Assembly: GCF_030268205.1 (NCBI RefSeq)
Contig: NZ_BSQF01000005.1
Location: forward strand, 62,001 to 126,000
Reading direction: 5' to 3'
DNA: 64,000 nucleotides
DNA from: Allomuricauda sp. NBRC 101325
GTDB lineage: Bacteria; Bacteroidota; Bacteroidia; Flavobacteriales; Flavobacteriaceae
In this document: positions 43,395-52,483 of the stretch, one piece after another
Position numbering within the stretch: the first letter of the stretch is position 1
Layout of the letters: the number at the start of each line of letters is the position of its first letter
Notes under the pieces: generated by a model
What the model was told of the DNA's origin: nothing
Database searches by the model: none
The model's input: the letters and a program-made list of their open reading frames with translations, nothing else
Made by a program: the position numbers and the translations under genes

Positions 43395-43853
43395 CTAATT
43401 GAATGCAAATTGCATCCCAAAGCCAAAAGCTCCAATGGCATTGTCGCCTTCACTTAGGACAATGGCAGGCCGCCAATCAAAATTTACGACAAATGGTACT
43501 CCGTTTACCTTAAAATCCAAACCTAAGTGTGGACGCAGTGCAAATGCATTATCGACATCTTTCACAAAAATTATACTCGGACCCGCACCTGCGTACCAAC
43601 GAAGTCCTCTTGCTCCCACTATTCCCTTGTGATAGGAATACAAAAAGGTAACCATGGTGGCATTGTCCTCAAAAAGAAAATCTGCCTGACCTACATGGTT
43701 GTCCGAGAAAAAATATTTTCCGGACGCTCCATAAAAAGTAGCTTCATCAAACAGGTCGATGCCCAACCCCAAGGCAGCCTTATAACTGGTTTGAGCTTTC
43801 AATCCCATAGATCCCAGCATTGCAAATGCCACAACAAAAAGTAATTTTTTCAT
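43395..43853 (-). CDS. Exported small beta-barrel-like protein
   Basis: 152 residues. Signal peptide MKKLLFVVAFAMLGSMGLKA is followed by alternating amphipathic strands (YKAALGLGIDLF, RWYAGAGPSIIF, VNFDWRPAIVL) ending in FGFGMQFAFN with a C-terminal aromatic residue pattern usual for 8-stranded outer-membrane barrels. Function unknown. Confidence 0.75.
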   Translation of the reverse strand: MKKLLFVVAFAMLGSMGLKAQTSYKAALGLGIDLFDEATFYGASGKYFFSDNHVGQADFLFEDNATMVTFLYSYHKGIVGARGLRWYAGAGPSIIFVKDVDNAFALRPHLGLDFKVNGVPFVVNFDWRPAIVLSEGDNAIGAFGFGMQFAFN

Positions 43854-43927
43854 TTTAAAAGTATTAATTGGTTAAGTATTCATGGTTCAACTGTTCGATT
43901 TGGGGCTATAAACAGTCTTGTAATCTT

Positions 43928-44446
43928 TTAAAAAAGGAACAAAAGTCCCAAGGCAACCATGGAGAAACTAGTTCCATCATTGCTTATAGTAATGTAAGAA
44001 GCATTTAATTCCGTGTTACCTGTAATATTATATCCAATACTGGGTCTCAGATAAAAACCGCCATCAAAAAATTCGGTAAATCCAAAGGCATAACCTAGAT
44101 CGGCTCCCAATTTAAACTCATAGGTTGGGTACATTCTGATAGCTCCTGCCACTGGAATAAATTGGAAATCTTCATAATTGGCAACAACAGCACCATCCAA
44201 ATAGGAAGCTGTATCGCCAAAGGCATGAATATAACCACTAGCCAAACCTAAATCGAAAAGCTCGGAAACTCCCCAATGGTGTGCCAAATCCAAACCTAGT
44301 GCAAAGCTTGATGCATCTGAATAGTCACCTACTGGAAGACCTGCTAGTACACCTGCTTTAAAGCTACTTCTGTCCACTTGTTGGGCCGTGGCGGAAAATC
44401 CAAAGGCCATAATTGCCAATACTGCTAATAAAATCTGTTTCTTCAT
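43928..44446 (-). CDS. Exported outer-membrane beta-barrel-like protein
   Basis: 172 residues. Signal peptide MKKQILLAVLAIMAFGFSATA then beta strands of the OmpA/opacity type (SFKAGVLAGLPVGDYS, LGADLGYAFGFTEFF, GFYLRPSIGYNITG) and a C-terminal LGLLFLF. It lies 74 bp upstream of the related small barrel gene at 43395, same strand, so the two may be an operon. Function unknown. Confidence 0.78.
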   Translation of the reverse strand: MKKQILLAVLAIMAFGFSATAQQVDRSSFKAGVLAGLPVGDYSDASSFALGLDLAHHWGVSELFDLGLASGYIHAFGDTASYLDGAVVANYEDFQFIPVAGAIRMYPTYEFKLGADLGYAFGFTEFFDGGFYLRPSIGYNITGNTELNASYITISNDGTSFSMVALGLLFLF

Positions 44447-44648
44447 TGTTAAAGTTTTACTAATGCCTAACGTTATCGGTTTGGTATTAGTGTGCAGGCT
44501 GAACTAAAATTCTTACAAAACACAACTATCAAAGAACTTGGTATTTGTTTGGTCGTGAAAATATTTCTTTCAGCCCATTTTCGATTCAACCGTTTGACGA
44601 ATGTGGGTTTTGAATTGACCAATGCCCCTTTACGGTTTATTTTTACTT

Positions 44649-44656
44649 TATTTTTG
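44649..44656 (+). promoter_or_regulatory. Putative -7 box before the xerD-like gene (TATTTTTG)
   Basis: TATTTTTG matches TAnnTTTG and is 17 bp before the ATG at 44673. Confidence 0.45.
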
Positions 44657-44672
44657 TATTTATCTTTATCCA

Positions 44673-45578
44673 ATGAACTGGTCACAGGCAATAATCGATT
44701 ATGGCAACTACCTTAAAATTGAACGTGGCCTGTCCAAGAACTCCATAGTCAATTATACCTTGGACCTTCAAAAATTGGTGCAATTCCTCAACGACCATCA
44801 GATTGAGGAAAAGCCCATTAAAATTGACCGTGAAACAGTTCAACAGTTTATTTATGACATTGCCAAAACGGTAAATCCACGCACGCAGGCACGAATTATT
44901 TCTGGATTGAAAGGCTTTTTCAACTATTTGGTATTTGAGGATTACCGGGAAGACAATCCCATGGATTTGATCGAGACACCCAAAATCGGCCGAAAACTTC
45001 CGGATACGCTTTCGGTGGACGAAATCAATGATTTGATCAAGACCATTGACCTTTCCAAACCCGAAGGGGAACGGAACAGGGCCATCTTGGAAACTTTATA
45101 TGGATGCGGACTCCGTGTCTCGGAATTGGTAGACTTAAAATTATCCGACCTTTTTTTTGATGAAGATTTTATCAAGGTTACCGGAAAGGGAAGCAAGCAA
45201 AGGTTTGTACCTATTAGTGATATCAATAAAAAATACATCAACATTTACAGAAAAGAGGTTCGTGTACATCTTCCGATTCAAAAGGAACATGAGGATTTTG
45301 TTTTTTTGAACAGAAGGGGAAAACAATTGACGCGTGCCATGATTTTCACCATAATTAAGCGCTTGGCTGAACAAATAGGATTGAAAAAGAACATCAGTCC
45401 CCACACCTTTAGGCATTCGTTTGCCACCCATCTTTTAGAAAATGGTGCCGACCTTAGGGCCATTCAACAAATGTTGGGACATGAAAGCATTACCACCACG
45501 GAAGTGTACATGCATGTGAACCGAAAACACCTTACGGACGTTCTCGAAAAATATCATCCCCGACAGATTGAAGATTAA
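44673..45578 (+). CDS. xerD: Tyrosine recombinase XerD/XerC
   Basis: 301 residues from the ATG at 44673 (MNWSQAIIDYGNYLKIERGL). N-terminal SAM-like core-binding domain, then the catalytic domain with YGCGLRVSELVDLKLSDL (Arg, about 150), VTGKGSKQRFVPI (Lys), HTFRHSFATHLLENGADLRA (HxxR), MLGHESITTTEVYMHV (His and the Tyr nucleophile). It is a housekeeping dimer-resolution recombinase by length and motif; it lacks the extra alpha-helix insert typical of integron integrases. Confidence 0.93.
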   Translation: MNWSQAIIDYGNYLKIERGLSKNSIVNYTLDLQKLVQFLNDHQIEEKPIKIDRETVQQFIYDIAKTVNPRTQARIISGLKGFFNYLVFEDYREDNPMDLIETPKIGRKLPDTLSVDEINDLIKTIDLSKPEGERNRAILETLYGCGLRVSELVDLKLSDLFFDEDFIKVTGKGSKQRFVPISDINKKYINIYRKEVRVHLPIQKEHEDFVFLNRRGKQLTRAMIFTIIKRLAEQIGLKKNISPHTFRHSFATHLLENGADLRAIQQMLGHESITTTEVYMHVNRKHLTDVLEKYHPRQIED

Positions 45579-46087
45579 AATTTTACTCGAGTTCCCAATT
45601 CGACCCTCGTTTTAACATCTTCCAAACCTAAACTATGAAAGTCGTAGGTGCCTAAAGGTTGTACCAATTTAATTCCCATCATCATATTGGGTCGGATATC
45701 CTTTTCAAGGCCTAAAAATACCTCTTGTCTCGGTACTGGATTTGGGTATCCTCTACCTTGGTTGTACAAATCCCATTCTTGTTGGTACCCTCCAATAAGA
45801 CTTGTGGTTTCGTTGATTCCCTGCTTAATTCGCGCCTCCAATTTAAGTCTGTCCGCACCCCATCTTCGGTAGTGTTCGCCACCAACTCCTATTTCGGTGT
45901 TTTCCCAAATTTTACCATTGATTCGGAACCATCCATAGTGGTCCAAATCATTAAATTTTGGGTAGGTAAATCCTTCTATATAAAAAAAGGAGTCTTTCTG
46001 GGGTTCTTGAAAACCTGCGACTTGGCTATAGCTTATTTGCCCCAATAGCACTAGTAGTGCGATATGGAAATTGTGTGGCTTGAACAT
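45575..46087 (-). CDS. Exported protein of unknown function, probably outer membrane
   Basis: 170 residues with a signal peptide (HIALLVLLGQISYSQ) and beta-rich mature part (YGWFRINGKIWENTEIGVGG, RRWGADRLKLEARIKQ, VFLGLEKDIRPNMMMGIKLV) ending LGTRVKF. I do not recognise the family. Its end overlaps the xerD stop by 4 bp. Confidence 0.72.
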   Translation of the reverse strand: MFKPHNFHIALLVLLGQISYSQVAGFQEPQKDSFFYIEGFTYPKFNDLDHYGWFRINGKIWENTEIGVGGEHYRRWGADRLKLEARIKQGINETTSLIGGYQQEWDLYNQGRGYPNPVPRQEVFLGLEKDIRPNMMMGIKLVQPLGTYDFHSLGLEDVKTRVELGTRVKF

Positions 46088-46161
46088 GGTAAGTGTTTGA
46101 CAATGAAGTTACCATGTTTAATCTATCCACCACCTATATTAGTGAAACTTTAACCTTTAGA

Positions 46162-47469
46162 TCAATCTTGTTTGAGGGTATCCCGCTCTACCCGATTTTG
46201 CTTTTTAAAGGGTCGAATGATCAATCTGGCTTCACGGTCGAATCGAATATAATTGTACACCCAATTGATAAAAACCACTACCCTATTTCTAAATCCAATC
46301 AAAAAATAAAGGTGTACGAACATCCAAACAAACCAGGCAAAAACACCTTGGTATCTAATATTCGGCATATCGACCACGGCTTTGTTTCTACCTACAGTGG
46401 CCATACTTCCCTTATCTCGATATTTAAAGGGTTTCATAGGTTCCCCATCCAACAACCGAACTAGGTTTTCCCCTAAATTTCTTCCTTGTTGAATGGCGGG
46501 TTGTGCCATCATTGGGTGCCCTTTCGGATAGGCTTCGGTCTCCATTTGTGCCACATCACCTAAAGCAAAAACTCCATCAACACCCTGTACTTGGTTAAAT
46601 TGGTCCACCTTTAATCGATTGCCTCTGGCCAACAAGTTTTCAGCATCCAATCCTTTAACACCAACCGCCTGTACTCCAGCCGCCCATACTAAGGTCGCCG
46701 CCTCAAAAACAGTATCACAATCGGTGGTAACAACTTTTCCATCGTAATTGGTTACCCGAATATTTTTCCAAACATTTACGCCGAGCTTTTCCAAGAAGCC
46801 TTCTGCCTTTTCAGATGCCTGTTCGCTCATCGCGGGTAAAATCCGATCCCCACTTTGAATTAAATTGATTTGTGCCCGTCGGGTATCCAAGTCAGGATAA
46901 TCCTTGGGCAGGATCCCTTTTTTAATTTCTGCCAAAGCACCTGCCAATTCGACTCCGGTTGGGCCACCTCCAACAATCACAAAATTCATTAGGGCTTCAC
47001 GTTCGTGTAAATTATCGGTAAGAAGGGCTTGTTCAAAATTCTCCAAAATCAAACTTCGCAAATTCAAGGCCTGTGGAATGGTCTTCATGGCCATACCATT
47101 ATTTTCAATTCCCTTATTTCCGAAGTAATTGGTTTCAGACCCTGTGGCGACCACCAGATAGTCATAGGACATCTCCCCGATATTGGTTTTGATGTTTTTC
47201 TTATCCGTATCCACTTCTTTCACATTGGCCAACCTAAAGTAAAAATTGGGATAACCCTGCAACACCTTACGGATTGGATAGGCGATGGAATCCGGTTCTA
47301 GCCCACCAGTGGAAACCTGATACAATAAAGGCTGAAAATTATGGTAGTTATGCTTGTCCAGAAGGACTACTTGCGCATCTTGATTGCTTAATTTTTTAGC
47401 TAGGGCAATGCCCCCGAAGCCACCACCGATGATCACAATTCGGGGATAACTTGACTGTGGAATATTCAT
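46162..47469 (-). CDS. NADH dehydrogenase type II (NDH-2)-like flavoprotein
   Basis: About 435 residues from the ATG at 47469 (MNIPQSSYPRIVIIGGG); ATGs at 47478 and 47511 are alternatives. FAD motif IVIIGGGFGGIALAKKL, NAD motif VIVGGGPTGVELAGALAEI, then GVDGVFALGDVAQM and MAQPAIQQGRNLGENL identify NDH-2. A C-terminal membrane-binding stretch (FAWFVWMFVHLYFLIGF) is typical. It passes electrons from NADH to quinone without pumping protons. A TAAATTTG box (complement of 47484-47491) lies just upstream, favouring the shorter starts. Confidence 0.92.
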   Translation of the reverse strand: MNIPQSSYPRIVIIGGGFGGIALAKKLSNQDAQVVLLDKHNYHNFQPLLYQVSTGGLEPDSIAYPIRKVLQGYPNFYFRLANVKEVDTDKKNIKTNIGEMSYDYLVVATGSETNYFGNKGIENNGMAMKTIPQALNLRSLILENFEQALLTDNLHEREALMNFVIVGGGPTGVELAGALAEIKKGILPKDYPDLDTRRAQINLIQSGDRILPAMSEQASEKAEGFLEKLGVNVWKNIRVTNYDGKVVTTDCDTVFEAATLVWAAGVQAVGVKGLDAENLLARGNRLKVDQFNQVQGVDGVFALGDVAQMETEAYPKGHPMMAQPAIQQGRNLGENLVRLLDGEPMKPFKYRDKGSMATVGRNKAVVDMPNIRYQGVFAWFVWMFVHLYFLIGFRNRVVVFINWVYNYIRFDREARLIIRPFKKQNRVERDTLKQD

Positions 47470-47570
47470 GCTTGACATGCCAACAAATTTACGTATTCCC
47501 GTGCAGGGCATAACATGTTAGGTAGGGTTTTTTAGTATCTTTAGCGCCTAACTCAATAAAACTCCATACA

Positions 47571-48998
47571 ATGAAAAAAATTCTCCCATTGGGTGCCCTT
47601 TTGGTATTAGGAGCATCCACGATGGTAGCTCAAAAAAAAGAGGCCGATGTGATCAAGGCATTGGATGCCCGAACTGAAAAATATGACGGTATCGCCCATG
47701 AAATTTGGGACTTGGCCGAAATGGGCTACCAAGAAGAAAAAAGTTCTGCACTCTTACAACAAACCTTGGCCGATGCCGGGTTTACCATTAAAACGGGTAT
47801 TGCTGGAATTCCAACTGCCTTTATGGCCGAATACGGTTCCGGGTATCCTGTGATTGGTATTTTGGGCGAATATGATGCCCTTCCAGGTCTATCACAACAA
47901 GCTGTTCCAGAAAAGCAACCCGCAGGAGGAGCTGCAGGTCATGCTTGTGGCCACCATTTGTTTGGTACAGCTTCGACTGCCGCTGCCATTTCTGTAAAAG
48001 AGTGGTTGGCCAACAACAAAATTGAAGGTACCATCCGTTTTTACGGTTGTCCTGCCGAAGAAGGTGGTTCTGGAAAAGTATATATGGTTCGCGAAGGTGT
48101 TTTTGATGATGTGGATATTGCGCTTCATTGGCATGCCGGGGCTGCCAACGGTGCAAGTGCAGGTGCTGCCTTGGCAAACAAATCTGCTAAATTTAGATTC
48201 CATGGAATTTCCGCCCACGCAGCAGCCGCTCCACAAATGGGACGTTCTGCCCTTGATGGTGTAGAGGCCATGAATGCTATGGTGAACATGATGAGAGAAC
48301 ACGTTCCAGAAGATGCGAGAATTCACTATGTAATCACAGATGGTGGTAAAGCGCCAAACGTGGTTCCAGATTTCGCCGAAGTTTATTATTATGCAAGACA
48401 TGGTTCAAGAGACGTGGTTATGGACGTTTTCGACAGAATCGTAAAAGCTGCTGAAGGTGCCGCATTGGGTACAGGTACCACTATGGATTATGAAATGATC
48501 GGTGGAACCCACGAGCTTTTGCCCAACTTGACCATTCAGCGCATGATGCATGAAAACTTGACCAAAGTAGGTGGTGTAACATACACTCCTGAAGAAAAAG
48601 CGTTTGCCGAAAAAATCTCAAAAACTTTGGGAAAAGAAACATTGGACATTGCAACCGCAGAAAACGTTCAACCTTTTAAAGAAGAAGCCCGTGCTTTTGG
48701 ATCTACCGACGTAGGGGACGTAAGTTTTACTGTTCCTACCGCTGGTTTGGGAACTGCTACTTGGGTTCCTGGAACTCCTGCACATAGCTGGCAAGCTGTT
48801 GCTGCTGGTGGTATGAGCATCGGAACCAAAGGGATGATGGTCGCTGCAAAAACCTTGACTTTGACTGCAATGGACATTTTTAAAAATCCTAAAGTGGTTG
48901 AAGCTGCCAAAGCTGAGTTGATCGAAAGACGTGGCAAGGACTTTAAATATGTTCCTATGCTTGGAAACAGACCGCCAGCATTGGATTACAGAAAATAA
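47571..48998 (+). CDS. Exported M20-family amidohydrolase (AbgB-like)
   Basis: A 475-residue protein with signal peptide MKKILPLGALLVLGASTMVA. The M20D metallopeptidase features are GILGEYDALPG, GHACGHHLFGTAS, CPAEEGGSGKVYMV, LHWHAG and HGISAHAAAAP; the ALPG...HACGHH...AEEGG order matches aminobenzoyl-glutamate hydrolase subunit B-like enzymes. It probably hydrolyses an N-acyl amino acid or dipeptide amide in the periplasm; substrate unknown. A near-consensus TATCTTTA lies about 30 bp upstream. Confidence 0.92.
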   Translation: MKKILPLGALLVLGASTMVAQKKEADVIKALDARTEKYDGIAHEIWDLAEMGYQEEKSSALLQQTLADAGFTIKTGIAGIPTAFMAEYGSGYPVIGILGEYDALPGLSQQAVPEKQPAGGAAGHACGHHLFGTASTAAAISVKEWLANNKIEGTIRFYGCPAEEGGSGKVYMVREGVFDDVDIALHWHAGAANGASAGAALANKSAKFRFHGISAHAAAAPQMGRSALDGVEAMNAMVNMMREHVPEDARIHYVITDGGKAPNVVPDFAEVYYYARHGSRDVVMDVFDRIVKAAEGAALGTGTTMDYEMIGGTHELLPNLTIQRMMHENLTKVGGVTYTPEEKAFAEKISKTLGKETLDIATAENVQPFKEEARAFGSTDVGDVSFTVPTAGLGTATWVPGTPAHSWQAVAAGGMSIGTKGMMVAAKTLTLTAMDIFKNPKVVEAAKAELIERRGKDFKYVPMLGNRPPALDYRK

Positions 48999-49071
48999 AA
49001 GACTTGGTTTTGTAACAAACAACGCTTTATTCATACTTATCAATAAATAAAGCAACCCTTACCAACCTTTA

Positions 49072-49566
49072 GTGAACAAAGAACTGGAACATCGTTTTGT
49101 GACGGAACTTGAGGACAATCAGAACATTGTCCACAAGGTGTGCAGCCTGTACACCAATGACAAGGATTCCCACAACGATCTGTTCCAGGAAATCACGATA
49201 CAACTTTGGAAAGCATACCCAAAGTTTCGGGGCGATGCCAAATTTAGTACTTGGATGTACCGCGTAGCGCTGAACACAGCGATTACGTTGTACCGAAAAT
49301 CCAAGAAAAGTGTCAAGACGCAGGATTACGATTCGGTAGTACACAAGATCAAGGCCAATGATTACGATGATACGGAAGAAAGGCAATTAAAATTGATGTA
49401 CGATGCGATCAAACAATTGGGCGATATTGACAAAGCATTGGTATTCCTTTATCTGGAAGACAAAGATTATTCCGAAATAGCCGAAACTTTGGGGATTTCC
49501 GAAGTAAATGCTAGGGTTAAGTTGAGCAGGGTAAAAACAAAATTAAAAACCATCTTAAACCCTTAA
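49072..49566 (+). CDS. ECF-type RNA polymerase sigma factor (second)
   Basis: 164 residues from GTG at 49072. Region 2 NDLFQEITIQLWKAYPKF and FSTWMYRVALNTAI, region 4 LVFLYLEDKDYSEIAETL and VNARVKLSRVKTKLK (helix-turn-helix). Immediately followed (3 bp) by an integral membrane protein that may be its anti-sigma partner. Confidence 0.93.
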   Translation: MNKELEHRFVTELEDNQNIVHKVCSLYTNDKDSHNDLFQEITIQLWKAYPKFRGDAKFSTWMYRVALNTAITLYRKSKKSVKTQDYDSVVHKIKANDYDDTEERQLKLMYDAIKQLGDIDKALVFLYLEDKDYSEIAETLGISEVNARVKLSRVKTKLKTILNP

Positions 49567-49569
49567 GGT

Positions 49570-50211
49570 ATGGATGAATTGGAGCTCTTAAAAAAGGACT
49601 GGCAAAAAAGGGAAGCTCATCTTCCCAAATTGTCCTACGACCAAATATATAAGATGATTTGGAAGAAATCCTCCTCGATCATCAAGTGGATATTTTATAT
49701 AAGTATTCTCGAATTTGTGTTTTGGGCAGGCATCAATATTGGTTTTAACAGTCCTGAAACCATGGAAGAGCTCAAGGCCATGCACATCCATAAAGTAATC
49801 ATGGTGTTAAACATTATCAACTACATCATTATCCTATATTTCATCTACAAATTTTACATCAATTACAAGAAGATTTCATTTACCGATTCGTCCAAAAAAC
49901 TGATGAAGACCATTTTGGGTGTAAAACGCACCGTGACCCAGTATGTTTGGTTCAACCTGATCATATTCACTACTTTTTTGATCATCAATATGTATGGTGT
50001 TTTGATCTATGGCGAGGAAGGCAAAAAAATCGTGGAAGCCGCCTCGCAAGATGGCGATGCCTTTGTGTTATGGGCGATGGTCATCGGAATTTCGATTGTG
50101 TTTACGGCCGCAATTCTTTTCTTGATCTGGCTGTTCTACAAACTTCTTTACGGAATCTTACTTAAAAGACTTCGGGAAAATTACAATGAACTTAAAAAAT
50201 TGGAAGTTTAA
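49570..50211 (+). CDS. Integral membrane protein paired with an ECF sigma factor
   Basis: A 213-residue protein with a cytoplasmic start (MDELELLKKDWQKREAHLPK, then SYDQIYKMIWKKSS) and about four membrane helices (42-60, 78-97, 128-148, 178-200). The arrangement after an ECF gene, and the short cytoplasmic head, suggest an anti-sigma-like role, but no anti-sigma domain is recognised. It overlaps the convergent acyltransferase by 4 bp. Confidence 0.72.
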   Translation: MDELELLKKDWQKREAHLPKLSYDQIYKMIWKKSSSIIKWIFYISILEFVFWAGINIGFNSPETMEELKAMHIHKVIMVLNIINYIIILYFIYKFYINYKKISFTDSSKKLMKTILGVKRTVTQYVWFNLIIFTTFLIINMYGVLIYGEEGKKIVEAASQDGDAFVLWAMVIGISIVFTAAILFLIWLFYKLLYGILLKRLRENYNELKKLEV

Positions 50212-51020
50212 TCGCCTTTGTAGCTGAACCTTCTTTTTTGGTTTTCCTCTTCGTAAGCCAACAAATCTGCTTGGGAAATCACTTTTAAGAAAGATGGATG
50301 CTGTTCGATGGCATATTCCAACTTTTCCAAGATTGCATCGATGGACTCATTGTCATAATCAATTTCCAACGGTGTTTTGATTTGCATGGACTGAAGAATC
50401 CCCTTCTTTTTAACCCGCAATCCCTTTTTATCGAATGAACGACGGAAACCGTCAATCACAACAGGGACTACTACAGGTTTGTATTTTTTTATGATGTGTG
50501 CCGTACCTTTTCGCAAAGGTTTCCATGGCGTAGTGGTACCCTGTGGAAAAGTAATTACCCAACCATCGTTCAACGCACGGCCAATATTGGAAATATCACT
50601 GAATTTTACCTGTCGGTTCACATCCTGACCGCCTGCCCGCCAAGTTCTTTCAATACTGATTGAACCCGCATAGGCCAAAATCTTGGTCAGCAAACTCTTT
50701 TTCATGGTCTCTTTGGCCGCCACATAATAAATGTTCAATTTCGGATTCCAGAGATAGCCCAAATTTTTAATGTTATCGTCCCTTCCCTTTAAACTGGCAT
50801 TGAATACATGGAACATGGCCACCACATCGGCAAAATAAGTCTGGTGATTACTTACAAACAATACATTGGTATCGGGCAAATCACGAATTATTTGCGACCC
50901 CTCGATTTCCAAAGTGTTGAAACTTTTATATCGCTGATGGGTCATCATACCCGCGATACGAATCAACCAACGTTTTAAAAATAAAATATGTCCAAAAGGA
51001 TTTTTCTTGAACAGACCCAT
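50208..51020 (-). CDS. Lysophospholipid/1-acylglycerol-phosphate acyltransferase family protein
   Basis: 270 residues from the ATG at 51020 (MGLFKKNPFGHILFLK). The LPLAT core motifs are present but unusual: FVSNHQTYFADVVAM has His and Asp separated by five residues rather than the usual four, and the second block FPQGTTTPWKP replaces the usual FPEGT. VVPVVIDGFRRSF follows. It probably transfers an acyl chain in membrane lipid synthesis. Confidence 0.85.
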   Translation of the reverse strand: MGLFKKNPFGHILFLKRWLIRIAGMMTHQRYKSFNTLEIEGSQIIRDLPDTNVLFVSNHQTYFADVVAMFHVFNASLKGRDDNIKNLGYLWNPKLNIYYVAAKETMKKSLLTKILAYAGSISIERTWRAGGQDVNRQVKFSDISNIGRALNDGWVITFPQGTTTPWKPLRKGTAHIIKKYKPVVVPVVIDGFRRSFDKKGLRVKKKGILQSMQIKTPLEIDYDNESIDAILEKLEYAIEQHPSFLKVISQADLLAYEEENQKRRFSYKGD

Positions 51021-51060
51021 GAATTGGCTTGTTTGATACTGCAAATTTACAAAAACACCG

Positions 51061-51702
51061 TTAAAGCACTTGCCGTAAAAGCTCTTTGATTTCACTCAAC
51101 ATCATGGCTGTAGCGCCCCAAACGGTATAACCATTTAATCTATAAGCAGGTACATCAATATTTTTGGCGTAAGATGTGGTCAAATTTTCTTCAATATGGT
51201 TGGAATCATCCATAAAATCACTCAAAAATACCTCAACCAACTGCTCCACTTCACTTTCCTGAAGCACAAAAGGTTGTGGAGAAGGATAGATTCCCATAAA
51301 GGGCTGCACCAAAAAATTGCTGGGCGGAATATACACCTCACTCAATGTTTTGATCACCTCAACACCTGATGGCGGCACCCCAACTTCCTCCTGGGTCTCC
51401 CGTAGGGCAGTTTCCAAAAGGTCTCTGTCCATTTTTTCTTCCTTTCCTCCAGGAAATCCAATTTGGTTCGAATGCACCCCTTCGTAGGTCTTGCGTAAAA
51501 TCAACAATAACTTGGTCTGCAATTTCTGATCAGGAAAAAACAAGGCCATTACCCCTGCCCTTTTGGGGTTGGCATCGCGAACTTTATTTCGCTTCATCCA
51601 CTCAATTCGCAATTGAGGGGACATTTTATAATGTGATTCCTCCCCGGGAAGTGGGAGATTTTTTAATTTTAGAGCTAGTTGACAAAATTCATTAAAATCC
51701 AT
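51061..51702 (-). CDS. CoA pyrophosphatase (Nudix hydrolase)
   Basis: 213 residues from the ATG at 51702 (MDFNEFCQLALKL). It has the CoA-specific signature LILRKTYEGVHSNQIGFPGG followed by the Nudix box with ETALRETQEEVGVPP, and NUDL-type C-terminal VYIPPSNFLVQPFMGIY. It cleaves CoA to 4'-phosphopantetheine and 3',5'-ADP. Its start codon shares two bases with the divergent cyclophilin start (CATG at 51700-51703). Confidence 0.92.
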   Translation of the reverse strand: MDFNEFCQLALKLKNLPLPGEESHYKMSPQLRIEWMKRNKVRDANPKRAGVMALFFPDQKLQTKLLLILRKTYEGVHSNQIGFPGGKEEKMDRDLLETALRETQEEVGVPPSGVEVIKTLSEVYIPPSNFLVQPFMGIYPSPQPFVLQESEVEQLVEVFLSDFMDDSNHIEENLTTSYAKNIDVPAYRLNGYTVWGATAMMLSEIKELLRQVL

Positions 51703-52432
51703 GCTGTTGAAACAATCGGCTTTTATCTCAAGTTTATTTCTATTTCTAATCATCTCCTGCGGAGAATCCCCTAAAAAAAGTACCGACAAAGTTCAGGAAA
51801 ATATCGCAAAAACCGATACGGTTTCCCAAAGTACCTTGGATTCAACAGTTGTAGCAACTGAAACAAATGAAGAAGAGCAACCCTTTGAGCTTACCGAGGA
51901 AAATGCAATTGATTTCTTTTTTGACTATGCAAAGACCTTAAAGAAAAACAAGGTAAAGCTGAACACTACCATGGGAAGTTTTACTATTGAGCTATACGAT
52001 AACGTACCTTACCACAAGGCTAATTTTATCTTTTTGGCAAGACAAAAATATTTTGACAGCACCCAATTTCATAGAGTGGTCAAAAATTTTATTATCCAAG
52101 GTGGAAATTCAGACGATAAACGTACGGCCCAAAAACGTTCCAAAATTGGGCGTTATCTATTGCCGCCCGATACCCGAAAAGGCCATAAACACCATCGCGG
52201 CACCATTTCCATGCCCAGTAGCGAAAGGGACAATCCACATAAATTGGCATCGCCCTACGAGTTCTTTATTGTGGTTACCGACCCTGGAAGTTATCACTTG
52301 GATGGATCCTATACGCCCTTTGGTCGTGTGATCGAAGGAATGGACGTGGTGGACAAAATCAACAACGTTCCTGTGGGCGATGGAGATTGGCCTTGGAAAA
52401 GTGTTTATATTCTTACGGCTGAAGTGTTATAG
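51701..52432 (+). CDS. Cyclophilin-type peptidylprolyl isomerase, lipoprotein
   Basis: A 243-residue protein with lipobox LFLIISCGES (Cys about residue 20), a Ser/Thr/Glu linker, and a cyclophilin domain from about residue 90: NTTMGSFTIELYDNVPYHKA, FHRVVKNFIIQGG, RGTISMPSSER, FFIVVTDPGSYHLDG, TPFGRVIEGMDVVDKI. It catalyses proline isomerisation in the envelope. Divergent start codons with the CoA pyrophosphatase overlap. Confidence 0.93.
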   Translation: MLLKQSAFISSLFLFLIISCGESPKKSTDKVQENIAKTDTVSQSTLDSTVVATETNEEEQPFELTEENAIDFFFDYAKTLKKNKVKLNTTMGSFTIELYDNVPYHKANFIFLARQKYFDSTQFHRVVKNFIIQGGNSDDKRTAQKRSKIGRYLLPPDTRKGHKHHRGTISMPSSERDNPHKLASPYEFFIVVTDPGSYHLDGSYTPFGRVIEGMDVVDKINNVPVGDGDWPWKSVYILTAEVL

Positions 52433-52483
52433 GTAAACTAAAAAAATATAAATTAGTTTGCACGATTTAACAACTCACTCAAA

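Noticed and set aside
44673..45578. Integron integrase for the cassettes
   Set aside because: The recombinase is 19 kb away and its length and motifs are those of XerC/XerD, without the extra helix of IntI proteins.
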